Positions 16,737-24,616 of a stretch of 61,236 bases of DNA are shown in pieces. A model generated the notes under the pieces. It was not told the DNA's origin, searched no databases, and was given only the letters and a program-made list of their open reading frames with translations. Origin of the DNA: Hydrocarboniphaga sp. Lineage in GTDB: Bacteria > Pseudomonadota > Gammaproteobacteria > Nevskiales > Nevskiaceae. The stretch's first letter is position 1. Every line of letters begins with the position of its first letter. The stretch is from assembly GCF_028291725.1 (NCBI RefSeq), contig NZ_JAQGNT010000088.1:1-61236 (forward strand). The letters run 5' to 3'. The position numbers and the translations under genes were made by a program.

Positions 16737-17699
16737 TCAATAGAACTTGTGCAGATCCATGCCCGCATACAGCGAGGCGACCTCCGGATAGCCGTTGAAC
16801 ATCAGTGTCGGCCGCTTGAACAACTCGCCGAGGCGGCGTTCACTTTTTTGGCTCCAGCGAGGATGCTGAACCTCGGGGTTCACATTGGAGAAGAATCCAT
16901 ATTCGCTGGACTGCAGCTTGTTCCACGTGGTCGGCGGCATGGTCTCGACGAAGCGGATGCCGACGATCGATTTGATGCTCTTGAATCCGTACTTCCACGG
17001 CAGCGTCAAACGCAGCGGCGCACCGTTCTGGTTCGGCATCACTTTGCCGTACATGCCGATCGACAGGAACGCCAGCGGATGCATCGCCTCGTCGATGCGC
17101 AGGCCTTCGACATACGGCAGCTCGATACCGCTCCATTTCGCATCGGGCATCTGCGCCTTGTCGTAGATCGTCTCGAACGCGACGTACTTGGCCTTCGAGG
17201 TCGGCTTGAAACGTTTCAGCACCTCGCCCAGCGGTATCCCCGCCCAGGGCACGACGATGCTCCAGGCCTCGACGCAGCGATGCCGGTAGATGCGCTCCTC
17301 GATCGCATGCGGCTTGAGCAGGGTATCCAGATCGATCGTGCCCGGCAGCTCGCATTCGCCGCCGATCTTCACGGCCCAGGGCCGGGGCTTCAGCGTGCCG
17401 GCGTTATGCGAGGGATCTTCCTTGTTGGTGCCGAACTCGTAGTAGTTGTTGTAGGTGGTGACCGTTTCGATCGGCGTGACGGTCTCGCCGCCGGCACGCT
17501 CGCTCCGGGTCGCGATCGTCAGCGCGGCGTTGGCGGCGGCTGGCGCCGGCGCCTCCCTGGCGTCACCACAGGCGGCGGTCAGCAGACCGACCGCGCCGAT
17601 CCCCATGTCTGCAAGGAAGCGGCGCCGGTTGCGGTAGCTCGCTTCCGGTGTGATTTCGCCGGAACGCACGGCGGATGGTGGCGGGATGCGGATCAGCAT
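16737..17699 (-). CDS. msrP: MsrP, periplasmic methionine sulfoxide reductase (molybdoprotein)
   Basis: Molybdenum-cofactor catalytic subunit of 320 aa that repairs oxidised methionines in periplasmic proteins. It has a twin-arginine signal (RNRRRFLADMG, about 24-34), TPIETVTTYNNYYEFG, and IYRHRCVEAWS with the molybdenum-ligating Cys142. The ATG at 17699 gives an N terminus like E. coli YedY and has GGAG 9 bases upstream. It is the first gene of msrP-msrQ and is divergent from sufE. Confidence 0.95.
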   Translation of the reverse strand: MLIRIPPPSAVRSGEITPEASYRNRRRFLADMGIGAVGLLTAACGDAREAPAPAAANAALTIATRSERAGGETVTPIETVTTYNNYYEFGTNKEDPSHNAGTLKPRPWAVKIGGECELPGTIDLDTLLKPHAIEERIYRHRCVEAWSIVVPWAGIPLGEVLKRFKPTSKAKYVAFETIYDKAQMPDAKWSGIELPYVEGLRIDEAMHPLAFLSIGMYGKVMPNQNGAPLRLTLPWKYGFKSIKSIVGIRFVETMPPTTWNKLQSSEYGFFSNVNPEVQHPRWSQKSERRLGELFKRPTLMFNGYPEVASLYAGMDLHKFY

Positions 17700-17808
17700 A
17701 TTCGGGCTCCGGGTCTGGCTTGCGCGGCAATCGCCCCCAGCATGCAGCAGAGGTTCTGCCGTTACCATAAGGCTGGAACGTTTGGATACGAAGCGCGGAC
17801 GAATAGCG

Positions 17809-18243
17809 ATGCAAGTTGATGAAAGAGTCGAAGAACTGGCTGAAACCTTCGAGATGCTGGGCGATTGGGAAGAGCGCTACCGCTACCTGATCGAGCTCGG
17901 CCGCAAGCTGCCGCCACTGCCCGAAGACCAGCATGTTGATACCAACAAGGTGCGCGGCTGCATGAGCCAGGTCTGGCTGCACAGCGAGCGCCTCGCCGGC
18001 CCGCCGCTCAAGCTCCGCTTCCTGGGCGACTCCGACGCGCATATCGTCAAGGGCCTGATCGCGCTGCTGTTCGCGGTGGTCTCGGAGCGCACGCCGCAGC
18101 AGATCCTGGATACCGACGTCGGCGCGGTGTTCGCCCGGCTGGGGCTGGAGAACCACATCACCATGAACCGCCGCAACGGCTTTTACTCGATGGTCGAGCG
18201 GATCAAGCAGCTCGCCGCGGCCGCGGTACAGGACGGCTCGTAG
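17809..18243 (+). CDS. sufE: Cysteine desulfuration protein SufE
   Basis: Sulfur acceptor of 144 aa that takes persulfide from a cysteine desulfurase for iron-sulfur cluster assembly. The active cysteine is Cys51 in VRGCMSQVWL, the same residue number as in E. coli SufE, and the C-terminal GLENHITMNRRNGFYSMVERI segment (120-140) is conserved. The ATG 17809 gives the family length; the longer open frame upstream overlaps the divergent msrP promoter region. No suf operon partner lies next to it. Its TAG stop is the GTAG head of a REP element. Confidence 0.93.
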   Translation: MQVDERVEELAETFEMLGDWEERYRYLIELGRKLPPLPEDQHVDTNKVRGCMSQVWLHSERLAGPPLKLRFLGDSDAHIVKGLIALLFAVVSERTPQQILDTDVGAVFARLGLENHITMNRRNGFYSMVERIKQLAAAAVQDGS

Positions 18244-18312
18244 GTCGGCAATCCTTTGCCGACGTGTGCACCCGGATCAACGGAGCACGTCGGCAAAGGA
18301 TTGCCGACCTAC
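18240..18312. repeat. REP-like inverted doublet, family B copy 1
   Basis: Left arm GTAGGTCGGCAATCCTTTGC and inverted right arm ending GCCGACCTAC at 18312. Each arm also contains a TCGGCAA/TTGCCGA hairpin. The TAG at 18241-18243 is the sufE stop. Confidence 0.85.
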
Positions 18313-18370
18313 CATGCGCAAGCTCGCCGCCCGCCCTACACTCAGCCTCCATAACGACAGAGAACACAAC

Positions 18371-19312
18371 ATGAGCATCTTCGCGATCGTGGTTCTGCTG
18401 TTTGCGCTGGTGACCCTGTGGAAGGGCATCGTCACCGTGCCCCAGGGCCGGGAATACACGGTGGAGCGCTTCGGCAAATATCGCGCGACGTTCTCGCCCG
18501 GCCTGCACTGGATGATCCCCTACGTCGATGGCATCGGCCGCAAGCTGTCGATGATGGAGCAGGTGCTCGACGTGCCGAGCCAGGAGGTCATCACCAAGGA
18601 CAACGCGATGGTCGGCGTCGACGGCGTGGTGTTCTTCCAGGTGCTCGACGCCGCCAAGGCCGCCTACGAAGTGCAGAACCTCGAGGTCGCGGTAATGCAG
18701 CTGACGATGACCAACCTGCGCACGGTGATGGGCGCGATGGATCTGGACGAGCTGCTCAGCCAGCGCGATCACATCAACGCCAAGCTGCTCAACGTGATCG
18801 ACGGCGCGACCACGCCCTGGGGCCTGAAAGTCACGCGCGTCGAGATCAAGGACATCCGCCCGCCGGCCGATCTGGTCGCGTCGATGGGCCGGCAGATGAA
18901 GGCCGAGCGTGAGAAGCGCGCGAATATCCTCGACGCCGAAGGTTTCCGCCAGGCCGCGATCCTGAAAGCCGAAGGCGAGCGCAACGCCGAGATCCTGGCC
19001 GCCGAGGCGCAGAAGATTTCAGCGGTGCTCGAAGCCGAAGGCCGCAAGGAGGCCGCGTTCCGCGACGCCGAGGCGCGCGAGCGTTCGGCGCAGGCCGAAG
19101 CCGAGGCCACGCGCGTGGTGTCGGAGGCGATCCGCCAGGGCGACGTGCAGGCGATCAATTACTTCGTCGCGCTGAAATATGTCGATGCGCTGGGCAAGAT
19201 CGCCACCAGCCCGAACGAGAAGCTGGTGCTGATGCCGCTGGAGGCCGCCAGCGTGATCGGCGCGATCGGCGGCATCGCCGAGCTGGCGAAGAAAGTCGCC
19301 GGCCCGCGTTGA
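18371..19312 (+). CDS. qmcA: Stomatin/SPFH membrane protein (QmcA-like)
   Basis: SPFH-domain protein of 313 aa anchored by an N-terminal helix (3-22), similar in length and order to E. coli QmcA. It has TVPQGREYTVERFGKY, the long prohibitin-homology domain, then an Ala/Glu-rich coiled coil (about 180-260, EAEGRKEAAFRDAEARERSA) and a C-terminal AINYFVALKYVDALGKIA segment. It is expected to form large membrane-associated rings in functional microdomains. The next gene encodes an NfeD partner and overlaps or abuts it, as in many bacteria. Confidence 0.9.
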   Translation: MSIFAIVVLLFALVTLWKGIVTVPQGREYTVERFGKYRATFSPGLHWMIPYVDGIGRKLSMMEQVLDVPSQEVITKDNAMVGVDGVVFFQVLDAAKAAYEVQNLEVAVMQLTMTNLRTVMGAMDLDELLSQRDHINAKLLNVIDGATTPWGLKVTRVEIKDIRPPADLVASMGRQMKAEREKRANILDAEGFRQAAILKAEGERNAEILAAEAQKISAVLEAEGRKEAAFRDAEARERSAQAEAEATRVVSEAIRQGDVQAINYFVALKYVDALGKIATSPNEKLVLMPLEAASVIGAIGGIAELAKKVAGPR

Positions 19313-19329
19313 ACGCGGCAGACTGGTTC

Positions 19330-19767
19330 ATGGATTTCACCCACGTCCTGTACTGGCACTGGTGGATCGCCGGCTTTGCGCTGCTGGCGCTGGAGGCGCT
19401 CGCGCCCGGCGCGGTGTTCCTGTGGATGGGCATCTCGGCACTGGTGGTCGGCGCGATCGTCGGGCTGATCGACTTCCGCTGGGAGTGGCAGGTGATGCTG
19501 TTTGCGCTGCTGTCCCTGCTCAGCTTCTTCGCGTTCAAACACTTCCGCCGCGAACCGCTTGCCAGTGAGGAATCGACCTTGAACCGCCGCGGTCATTCCT
19601 ACGTGGGCCGCACGTTCACCTTGAGCGCGCCGATCGTCAACGGCATCGGCAAGCTGAGTGTGGACGATTCGCAGTGGCGCATCTCCGGCGCCGACGCGCC
19701 GGCCGGCTGCACGGTCCGCGTGACCCGCGCCGATGGCGTAACCCTGCATGTGGAGCGTTTGAATTAA
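19330..19767 (+). CDS. NfeD-like membrane protein (QmcA partner)
   Basis: Short NfeD protein of 145 aa without the protease domain. Two or three hydrophobic helices (about 8-75) precede a C-terminal OB-fold domain with VGRTFTLSAPIVNGIGKLSV and DSQWRISG. Such proteins are coded next to SPFH proteins and are thought to assist their assembly. ATG 19330 is used; a TTG at 19309 would overlap the qmcA stop by 3 bp and is a real alternative. Its TAA stop overlaps the proposed ATT start of the next gene. Confidence 0.85.
   Translation: MDFTHVLYWHWWIAGFALLALEALAPGAVFLWMGISALVVGAIVGLIDFRWEWQVMLFALLSLLSFFAFKHFRREPLASEESTLNRRGHSYVGRTFTLSAPIVNGIGKLSVDDSQWRISGADAPAGCTVRVTRADGVTLHVERLN
19752..19755 (+). 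promoter_or_regulatory. Ribosome binding site ahead of the proposed ATT start of trhA
   Basis: GGAG inside the end of nfeD, 7 bases before ATT 19763. Confidence 0.45.
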
Positions 19768-20491
19768 GCATCCACCCGAGAACGAGATCGACGCGGCGCT
19801 GCACGCCGCACGCGACGGCCTGCACCACGCGCTGGTTGCCACCCGCGACACGCTGTACTCGATCGGCGAGGAGATCGCACACGCGATTACGCACGGGCTC
19901 GGCGCGGTGCTGTCGATCGCCGGCCTGAGCGTGCTGGTGGCACGCGCCGCGCTGTACGGCGACGTCTGGCACATCGTCAGCTGCGCGGTGTTCGGCGCGG
20001 CCCTGGTGATGATGTACACCGCCTCGACGCTGTATCACAGCATCCCGATGCCGCGGGTCAAGCACGTGCTGCGCATCATCGATCACTCGATGATCTATCT
20101 ACTGATCGCCGGCACTTACACGCCCTTCACCCTGGTCACTCTGCACGGCGTCTGGGGCTGGAGCCTGTTCGCGTTCACCTGGGGCCTGGCCCTGGTCGGC
20201 GTGCTGTTCAAGCTGGTCGCGACCGGCCGCTACGAGAAGATGTCGCTGGCGGTGTACCTGCTGATGGGCTGGTGCGTGATCATCGCGATCAAGCCGCTGG
20301 CGCATGCCTTGCCGGTGGGCGGGCTGATCCTGCTGGCGGCGGGCGGGCTGTCGTACAGCGGCGGCGTCGCGTTCTATTCCTGGCAGTCGCTGCGCTATCA
20401 CCATGCGATCTGGCATGTGTTCGTGCTCGCCGGCAGCATGCTGCATTTCTTTTGTGTGCTGTTCTACGTGGTGCCTGGCGCGTCCGGCTGA
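19763..20491 (+). CDS. trhA: TrhA/hemolysin III family membrane protein, non-canonical start
   Basis: Seven-helix membrane protein of the PAQR/hemolysin III family. Conserved signatures are EEIAHAITHGLGA, ASTLYHSIP, LRIIDHSMIYLLIAGTYTPF and HAIWHVFVLAGSMLHFF, which hold the histidines expected to bind a metal. No ATG, GTG or TTG occurs between the in-frame stop at 19760-19762 and GTG 19907, and starting at 19907 would delete the conserved EExxH...THG segment. ATT 19763 overlaps the nfeD stop (ATTAA) and has GGAG 7 bases upstream, giving 242 aa. CTG 19853 would give 212 aa, the usual family size, but has no ribosome binding site. The coding frame is certain; the start is not. Confidence 0.8.
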   Translation: MKHPPENEIDAALHAARDGLHHALVATRDTLYSIGEEIAHAITHGLGAVLSIAGLSVLVARAALYGDVWHIVSCAVFGAALVMMYTASTLYHSIPMPRVKHVLRIIDHSMIYLLIAGTYTPFTLVTLHGVWGWSLFAFTWGLALVGVLFKLVATGRYEKMSLAVYLLMGWCVIIAIKPLAHALPVGGLILLAAGGLSYSGGVAFYSWQSLRYHHAIWHVFVLAGSMLHFFCVLFYVVPGASG

Positions 20492-20521
20492 GCAAAACGA
20501 AATTCTGGCGGAGACATGCCG

Positions 20522-21400
20522 ATGAGCGATTTGAAGTGCGCGGTCGACAGCCCTTACCTGGCGCCTTTCAACGGCAAATTCCGCGTCGCCGACGCGCCGA
20601 CGTCCATCGCCGGCAAGAAACTCGACAGGCCGCAGCGCGAGGCAAAACTGGCGGGCCTGGTCGCAGAGATGTCCGGGCTGCAGCACGTACTGTATGCGGA
20701 CAATCGCTATTCGCTGCTGCTGATCTTTCAGGCAATGGACGCGGCCGGCAAGGACTCGACGATTCGCGCGGTGCTGACCGGCGTCGATCCGGCGGGCTGC
20801 ACGGTCCATGCGTTCAAGCGGCCTTCGGACGAGGAGCTGGAACACGACTTCCTGTGGCGCACCAGCTGCCGGCTGCCAGCTCGCGGACAGATCGGCGTGT
20901 TCAATCGCAGCTACTACGAAGAAGTGCTGGTCACCCGGGTCAATCCGGCGCTGCTGGCCGTGCAGCATCTGCCGCGGGCGATGTCGCTGCCCAAGCTGTG
21001 GAAGCAACGCTATCGCTCGATCCGCGACCATGAACAACACCTGGCCTGCAGCGGCACAATCGTGCTGAAGTTCTGGCTCAACGTGTCGGCGGAAGAGCAG
21101 CGCCAGCGCTTTCTGGCGCGGCTGGATCAGCCGGAGAAAAACTGGAAGTTCGAGTCCGGCGATCTGGGCGCGCGCGACCACTGGGGCGAATATCAGCAGG
21201 CCTACGAGGACGCGATCAACGCGACCTCGCGCGAGTGGGCGCCGTGGTATGCGATACCGGCGGACAGCAAATCATCGATGCGCGTAGCGGTCGCCGACAT
21301 CATCGTGCGCACGCTGAAGTCGCTGGACCTTCGGTATCCGGTATCGTCGCCTGAGCAGCTCGCCAGCTTTGCCGAGATGCGGAAGAAGCTAGGGGAATAA
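20522..21400 (+). CDS. ppk2: Polyphosphate kinase 2 (PPK2)
   Basis: Cytoplasmic kinase of 292 aa that transfers phosphate between polyphosphate and nucleotides. Walker A is MDAAGKDST (72-80), the Walker B/lid region contains FNRSYYEEVLVTRV, and FLWRTSCRLPARGQIG is the conserved segment between them. The single-domain architecture and the N-terminal helical extension resemble class III enzymes that act on AMP and ADP, but the class cannot be fixed by eye. ATG 20522 is chosen because GGAG at 20510-20513 is 8 bases upstream; the ATG at 20516 is only 2 bases from it. Confidence 0.92.
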   Translation: MSDLKCAVDSPYLAPFNGKFRVADAPTSIAGKKLDRPQREAKLAGLVAEMSGLQHVLYADNRYSLLLIFQAMDAAGKDSTIRAVLTGVDPAGCTVHAFKRPSDEELEHDFLWRTSCRLPARGQIGVFNRSYYEEVLVTRVNPALLAVQHLPRAMSLPKLWKQRYRSIRDHEQHLACSGTIVLKFWLNVSAEEQRQRFLARLDQPEKNWKFESGDLGARDHWGEYQQAYEDAINATSREWAPWYAIPADSKSSMRVAVADIIVRTLKSLDLRYPVSSPEQLASFAEMRKKLGE

Positions 21401-21412
21401 ACGATCGCACAT

Positions 21413-21475
21413 GTAGGAGCGGGTCAAACCCGCGACTGTGAACTATAATGTTCCAGTCGCGGGTATGAACCTCTC
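21413..21475. repeat. REP-like doublet, family D copy 2 (degenerate)
   Basis: Left arm GTAGGAGCGGGTCAAACCCG is intact; the right arm reads AGTCGCGGGTATGAACCTCT, a decayed complement that has lost its CTAC end. It begins 12 bp after the ppk2 stop. Confidence 0.7.
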
Positions 21476-21517
21476 CAACACCGGCGGCGCCAAGCGCGGC
21501 CCTGCTTGAAACGCTGC

Positions 21518-22084
21518 TCAGTTCTTCAACGCCTCGACCTGGATGCGCAGCTTGACCTTGCCGGCATCGCCGTCGGCGTACTTGCTCATGCCGAAGTCGG
21601 CGCGGTTGAATTCGCCTTCCGCGTCGGCACCGCAGACTTCCTTCTTCAGCATCGGGTGCATGATGCACTTGAAGCTGTCGATGTCGAGCTTGACCGGCTT
21701 GGTCACGCCGAGCAGGGTCAGCTGGCCGTCGACCTTGGACGGCTTGCCGTCGTCATACTTGATCGTGCCCTTGTAGGTGATCGTCGGGTACTTGGCGACG
21801 TTGAAGAACTCGTCGCTCTTGGCGTGCTCGTTCATCTTGGCGTGGCCGAAATCGACCGTGGACGCGTCCATGCTGATGTCGACGGTGCCGGTCTTGGCAG
21901 CGTCGTCGAGCAGCACCGTACCGCTGCTCTTGTCGATCTTGCCGCGCCATATCGAGATGCCCATGTGCGGGGCTTCGAAGCTCGGGTAGGTGTGGTCCGA
22001 TGCGATCGTATAAGCAGTTGGTGCAGCCGCGCTGATGCCGCTCCAGAGCAGCGCGGCAGCGGCGGCGGTCAGATATTTTCTCAT
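21518..22084 (-). CDS. yceI: YceI family periplasmic lipid-binding protein
   Basis: Secreted lipocalin-like protein of 188 aa. A signal peptide (1-20, ending GISAAA) is followed by the YceI beta-barrel with YTIASDHTYPSFEAPHMG, TGTVDISMDASTVDFG and a C-terminal FNRADFGMSKY. Family members bind polyisoprenoids in their barrel. The ATG at 22084 has AGGAGA 8 bases upstream. It lies 100 bp behind a gene in which a cytochrome b561 is fused to a second YceI domain, on the same strand, so the two are likely co-expressed. Confidence 0.93.
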   Translation of the reverse strand: MRKYLTAAAAALLWSGISAAAPTAYTIASDHTYPSFEAPHMGISIWRGKIDKSSGTVLLDDAAKTGTVDISMDASTVDFGHAKMNEHAKSDEFFNVAKYPTITYKGTIKYDDGKPSKVDGQLTLLGVTKPVKLDIDSFKCIMHPMLKKEVCGADAEGEFNRADFGMSKYADGDAGKVKLRIQVEALKN

Positions 22085-22184
22085 CGTAAAAATCTCCTGG
22101 TGATGGTCGGACAACTTGTTGGCGGAGGCCGCGTCCGCGGCCCGGCTGGACAATGGAACTTGGTGAATCAAAGAACTCGATGAA

Positions 22185-23348
22185 TCAGGACTTCGGCACG
22201 CTGATCGTGAAGCGCACGATGACCGCGTCTTCGAGCACATCGTTCCATTCGGCGTCGCCGATCTGGAATGCCGCGCGCGAAATCGTCGCTTCGCCGGTAT
22301 ACGTGGCCTTGTCGGCCTGCTCGGTGACGCTGAAGACCGCCATCGCGGGCTGCGTCTTGTCCTTGATCGTCAACTGCCCGGCCGCCTGATAGCGGCCATC
22401 GGCGAGCCGAGTGACGCGTTCGGATTCAAAGCGCGCCTGCGGAAACGCGGCGCTGTCGAACCACTCCTTTTTGCGCACTTCCGCGTTGTAGTCGGCGTCG
22501 CCGAGATCGAAGCTCGCGCTGTCGACCACAATGCTGGCGCTAGCCTGATCCAGATGCGCGGCGTCGAACTGCAGCTTCTCGGCGTGGAAGGCGGTAAAGC
22601 GGCCCTGCACCGGCACGTTCATTTGGCGGAACTCGGCGTTCAGTTCGCCGGCCAGATTCGCGGCCGGCGCCGCGGCGGTCTCCGCGGCATGCTGATGATG
22701 CTCGCCTTCGTCGGCGTCGCTCAGCAGCAGCAGCGCGGCGATGCCGCTGAACGCGGCCACCGCGAACAGCGTGACCAGACCGGCACCCAGGCCGCTGCGG
22801 GCCTGCGGCAGCATCCGCCGCAGGATGTCGTCGCGCTTCAGGTAGTGGTGTTGCAGCGCCGCCGCCGCATGCAGCAACAGCAGCGCCAGCAGCGCGTAGT
22901 TCAGCAGTTCGTGAACCTTGGCGAGCTGCTCCGACAGCGGCAGGTTCTTGGCCAGCAGGTCGGGGATCGGCAGCACCCCCAGATAAACCGTCTGATAGCC
23001 GGCCGCGGAACTGTGCAGCCAGCCGGAGAGCGGGACCGCCAGCATCAGCAGATACAGCGCCGCATGCGTCAGATGCGCCGCTGCATGTTCCCAGCGCGGC
23101 CCGGCGGGAAGCGGCGGCACCGGATGCGTGATACGCCAGATGCCGCGCAGCAGCGCCAGGCCGAATACGGTGACGCCGGTCCACTTGTGCCAGCTGAAAT
23201 AGCGCAGCTTGTCGGCCGACGCCGGCAGCTCGTGCATGAACAGGCCGAGCCCGAAGCCGCCAAAGATCAGCACCGCGATCAGCCAATGCAGCGCGATTGC
23301 CGGTGGCCGGTAGCGGCTCGCCGTCGGCTGCGGTGTGGGTGCGATCAT
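22185..23348 (-). CDS. Cytochrome b561-YceI fusion protein
   Basis: Fusion of 387 aa. The N-terminal half (about 10-215) is a cytochrome b561 with four membrane helices plus an extra one near 198-215; candidate heme histidines lie in IALHWLIAVL, FSWHKWTG, HLTHAALYLLML and KVHELLNYALLALLLLHAAA. After a His/Glu/Ala-rich linker (EGEHHQHAAETAAA) the periplasmic half (about 240-387) is a YceI barrel with VQGRFTAFHAEKLQFD and ISRAAFQIGDAEWND. It probably moves electrons from quinol to a periplasmic, barrel-bound isoprenoid or acceptor; the acceptor is unknown. ATG 23348 has GGAG 6 bases upstream. Confidence 0.92.
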   Translation of the reverse strand: MIAPTPQPTASRYRPPAIALHWLIAVLIFGGFGLGLFMHELPASADKLRYFSWHKWTGVTVFGLALLRGIWRITHPVPPLPAGPRWEHAAAHLTHAALYLLMLAVPLSGWLHSSAAGYQTVYLGVLPIPDLLAKNLPLSEQLAKVHELLNYALLALLLLHAAAALQHHYLKRDDILRRMLPQARSGLGAGLVTLFAVAAFSGIAALLLLSDADEGEHHQHAAETAAAPAANLAGELNAEFRQMNVPVQGRFTAFHAEKLQFDAAHLDQASASIVVDSASFDLGDADYNAEVRKKEWFDSAAFPQARFESERVTRLADGRYQAAGQLTIKDKTQPAMAVFSVTEQADKATYTGEATISRAAFQIGDAEWNDVLEDAVIVRFTISVPKS

Positions 23349-23502
23349 CAAGCTCTCCGGTTGAGGGTGTCGACTATAGGGGACGGCTGGCAGCGCTTAA
23401 AGCGGGAGCATTTGAAGCCCTGGCTCAGAAAAATTGAGGGATGGCCGCCGGGCAGGCCCTAGACTGGGCTGCCTCCCGTTACTCACCGATGACATCGCGC
23501 GC

Positions 23503-24609
23503 ATGACGGCACCTGGTCGCAGCTTCCCCTTGTCGGCGCCCGCCTCGGCGGCCGCAGTGCCGAGCGTGGTGCTCGGCATCAAACCCTGGAAGCGCTGGCA
23601 GATCCGGCGCTTTCTCGGCCCAGGCGTGGTCTACACGCTGAAGCCTGAGCGGGCGCTGCGCGAGCAGGCGCGGCGCGGCGGCGGCATCGCGGTCTGGGCG
23701 GCACGCGAACCGGCGGGCTTCGCCGCAGCAGCAGCGGCGCAGAACGCCCCGCTGCTGCGCATCGAGGATGGCTTTCTGCGCTCGGTCGGGCTCGGCTCCA
23801 ACCATGTCGGCGGCGCCTCGCTGGTGGTGGACGCGGAAGGCATCTACTTCGATTCGCGCACGCCGTCGGCACTGGAAAAACGGCTCCAGGCCGGCGGCTT
23901 CGAGCCCGCGCTGCTGAATCGCGCCGCGGCCTTGCGGCGCTCCCTGATCGATAGCGGGCTGAGCAAGTACAACATCGGCGAGCGCCGCGGCGTGGACATC
24001 GGCGGCGCCACCGGCCAGCGCCGCCTGCTGGTCGTCGGCCAGGTCGAGAACGATGCCTCGCTGCGCCTGGGCTCGCCGCTGCTGCGCGGCAACCTGGAGC
24101 TGCTGCGCCGCGTGCGCGCCGCCGAGCCGCAGGCCTGGATCGTCTACAAGCCGCATCCCGACACCGAGGCCGGCACGCGCCCGGGTGCGCTCGCCGACGC
24201 AGCGGTGCTGAGCCATGCCGACCAGATCGTCCGCGGGGTTTCGATCACCACCCTGTTCGGGCAGATCGATGCGCTGCACACGCTGACCTCGCTGGCCGGC
24301 TTCGAAGCGCTGTTGCGCGGCGTCGCAGTGACCACCTGGGGCCAGCCTTTCTACGCCGGCTGGGGGCTGACCGACGAGCGCGCGCCGAACCCGCGCCGGA
24401 CCCGGCGTCTGACGCTCGACGAGCTGGTCGCCGGCGCGCTGATCGTTTATCCAAGGTACGCCGATCCGCGCACCGGCGCGGCCTGCGAAGTGGAGGCCGT
24501 GGTCGCGCAGCTGGCCGCCGCTGGCGCCGCCGGCAGCCGCGGCCAGCGCTCGCGGCTGCGGCGCTACACGCGCCTGCTCGCCGGCCTGCTGCGCGGAGCG
24601 CTGCGATGA
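23503..24609 (+). CDS. kpsC: KpsC-like capsule glycosyltransferase, single-domain form
   Basis: Capsule_synth family protein of about 368 aa, related to KpsC, which with KpsS builds the poly-Kdo linker on phosphatidylglycerol for group 2-type capsules. It has GIKPWKRWQIRRFLG, LLRIEDGFLRSVGLGS, YKPHPDTEAGTR and GVAVTTWGQPFYAGWGLT, all KpsC signatures. Complete KpsC proteins are about 700 aa with two glycosyltransferase domains; this one has a single domain. The start is uncertain: ATG 23503 lacks a ribosome binding site and an in-frame TTG lies at 23434. First gene of the plus-strand capsule run. Confidence 0.85.
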   Translation: MTAPGRSFPLSAPASAAAVPSVVLGIKPWKRWQIRRFLGPGVVYTLKPERALREQARRGGGIAVWAAREPAGFAAAAAAQNAPLLRIEDGFLRSVGLGSNHVGGASLVVDAEGIYFDSRTPSALEKRLQAGGFEPALLNRAAALRRSLIDSGLSKYNIGERRGVDIGGATGQRRLLVVGQVENDASLRLGSPLLRGNLELLRRVRAAEPQAWIVYKPHPDTEAGTRPGALADAAVLSHADQIVRGVSITTLFGQIDALHTLTSLAGFEALLRGVAVTTWGQPFYAGWGLTDERAPNPRRTRRLTLDELVAGALIVYPRYADPRTGAACEVEAVVAQLAAAGAAGSRGQRSRLRRYTRLLAGLLRGALR

Positions 24610-24616
24610 TCCGTCG

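Noticed and set aside
23434-23502. TTG start for the KpsC-like gene at 23434
   Set aside because: It would add 23 residues unlike KpsC and lacks a ribosome binding site; kept only as an alternative.
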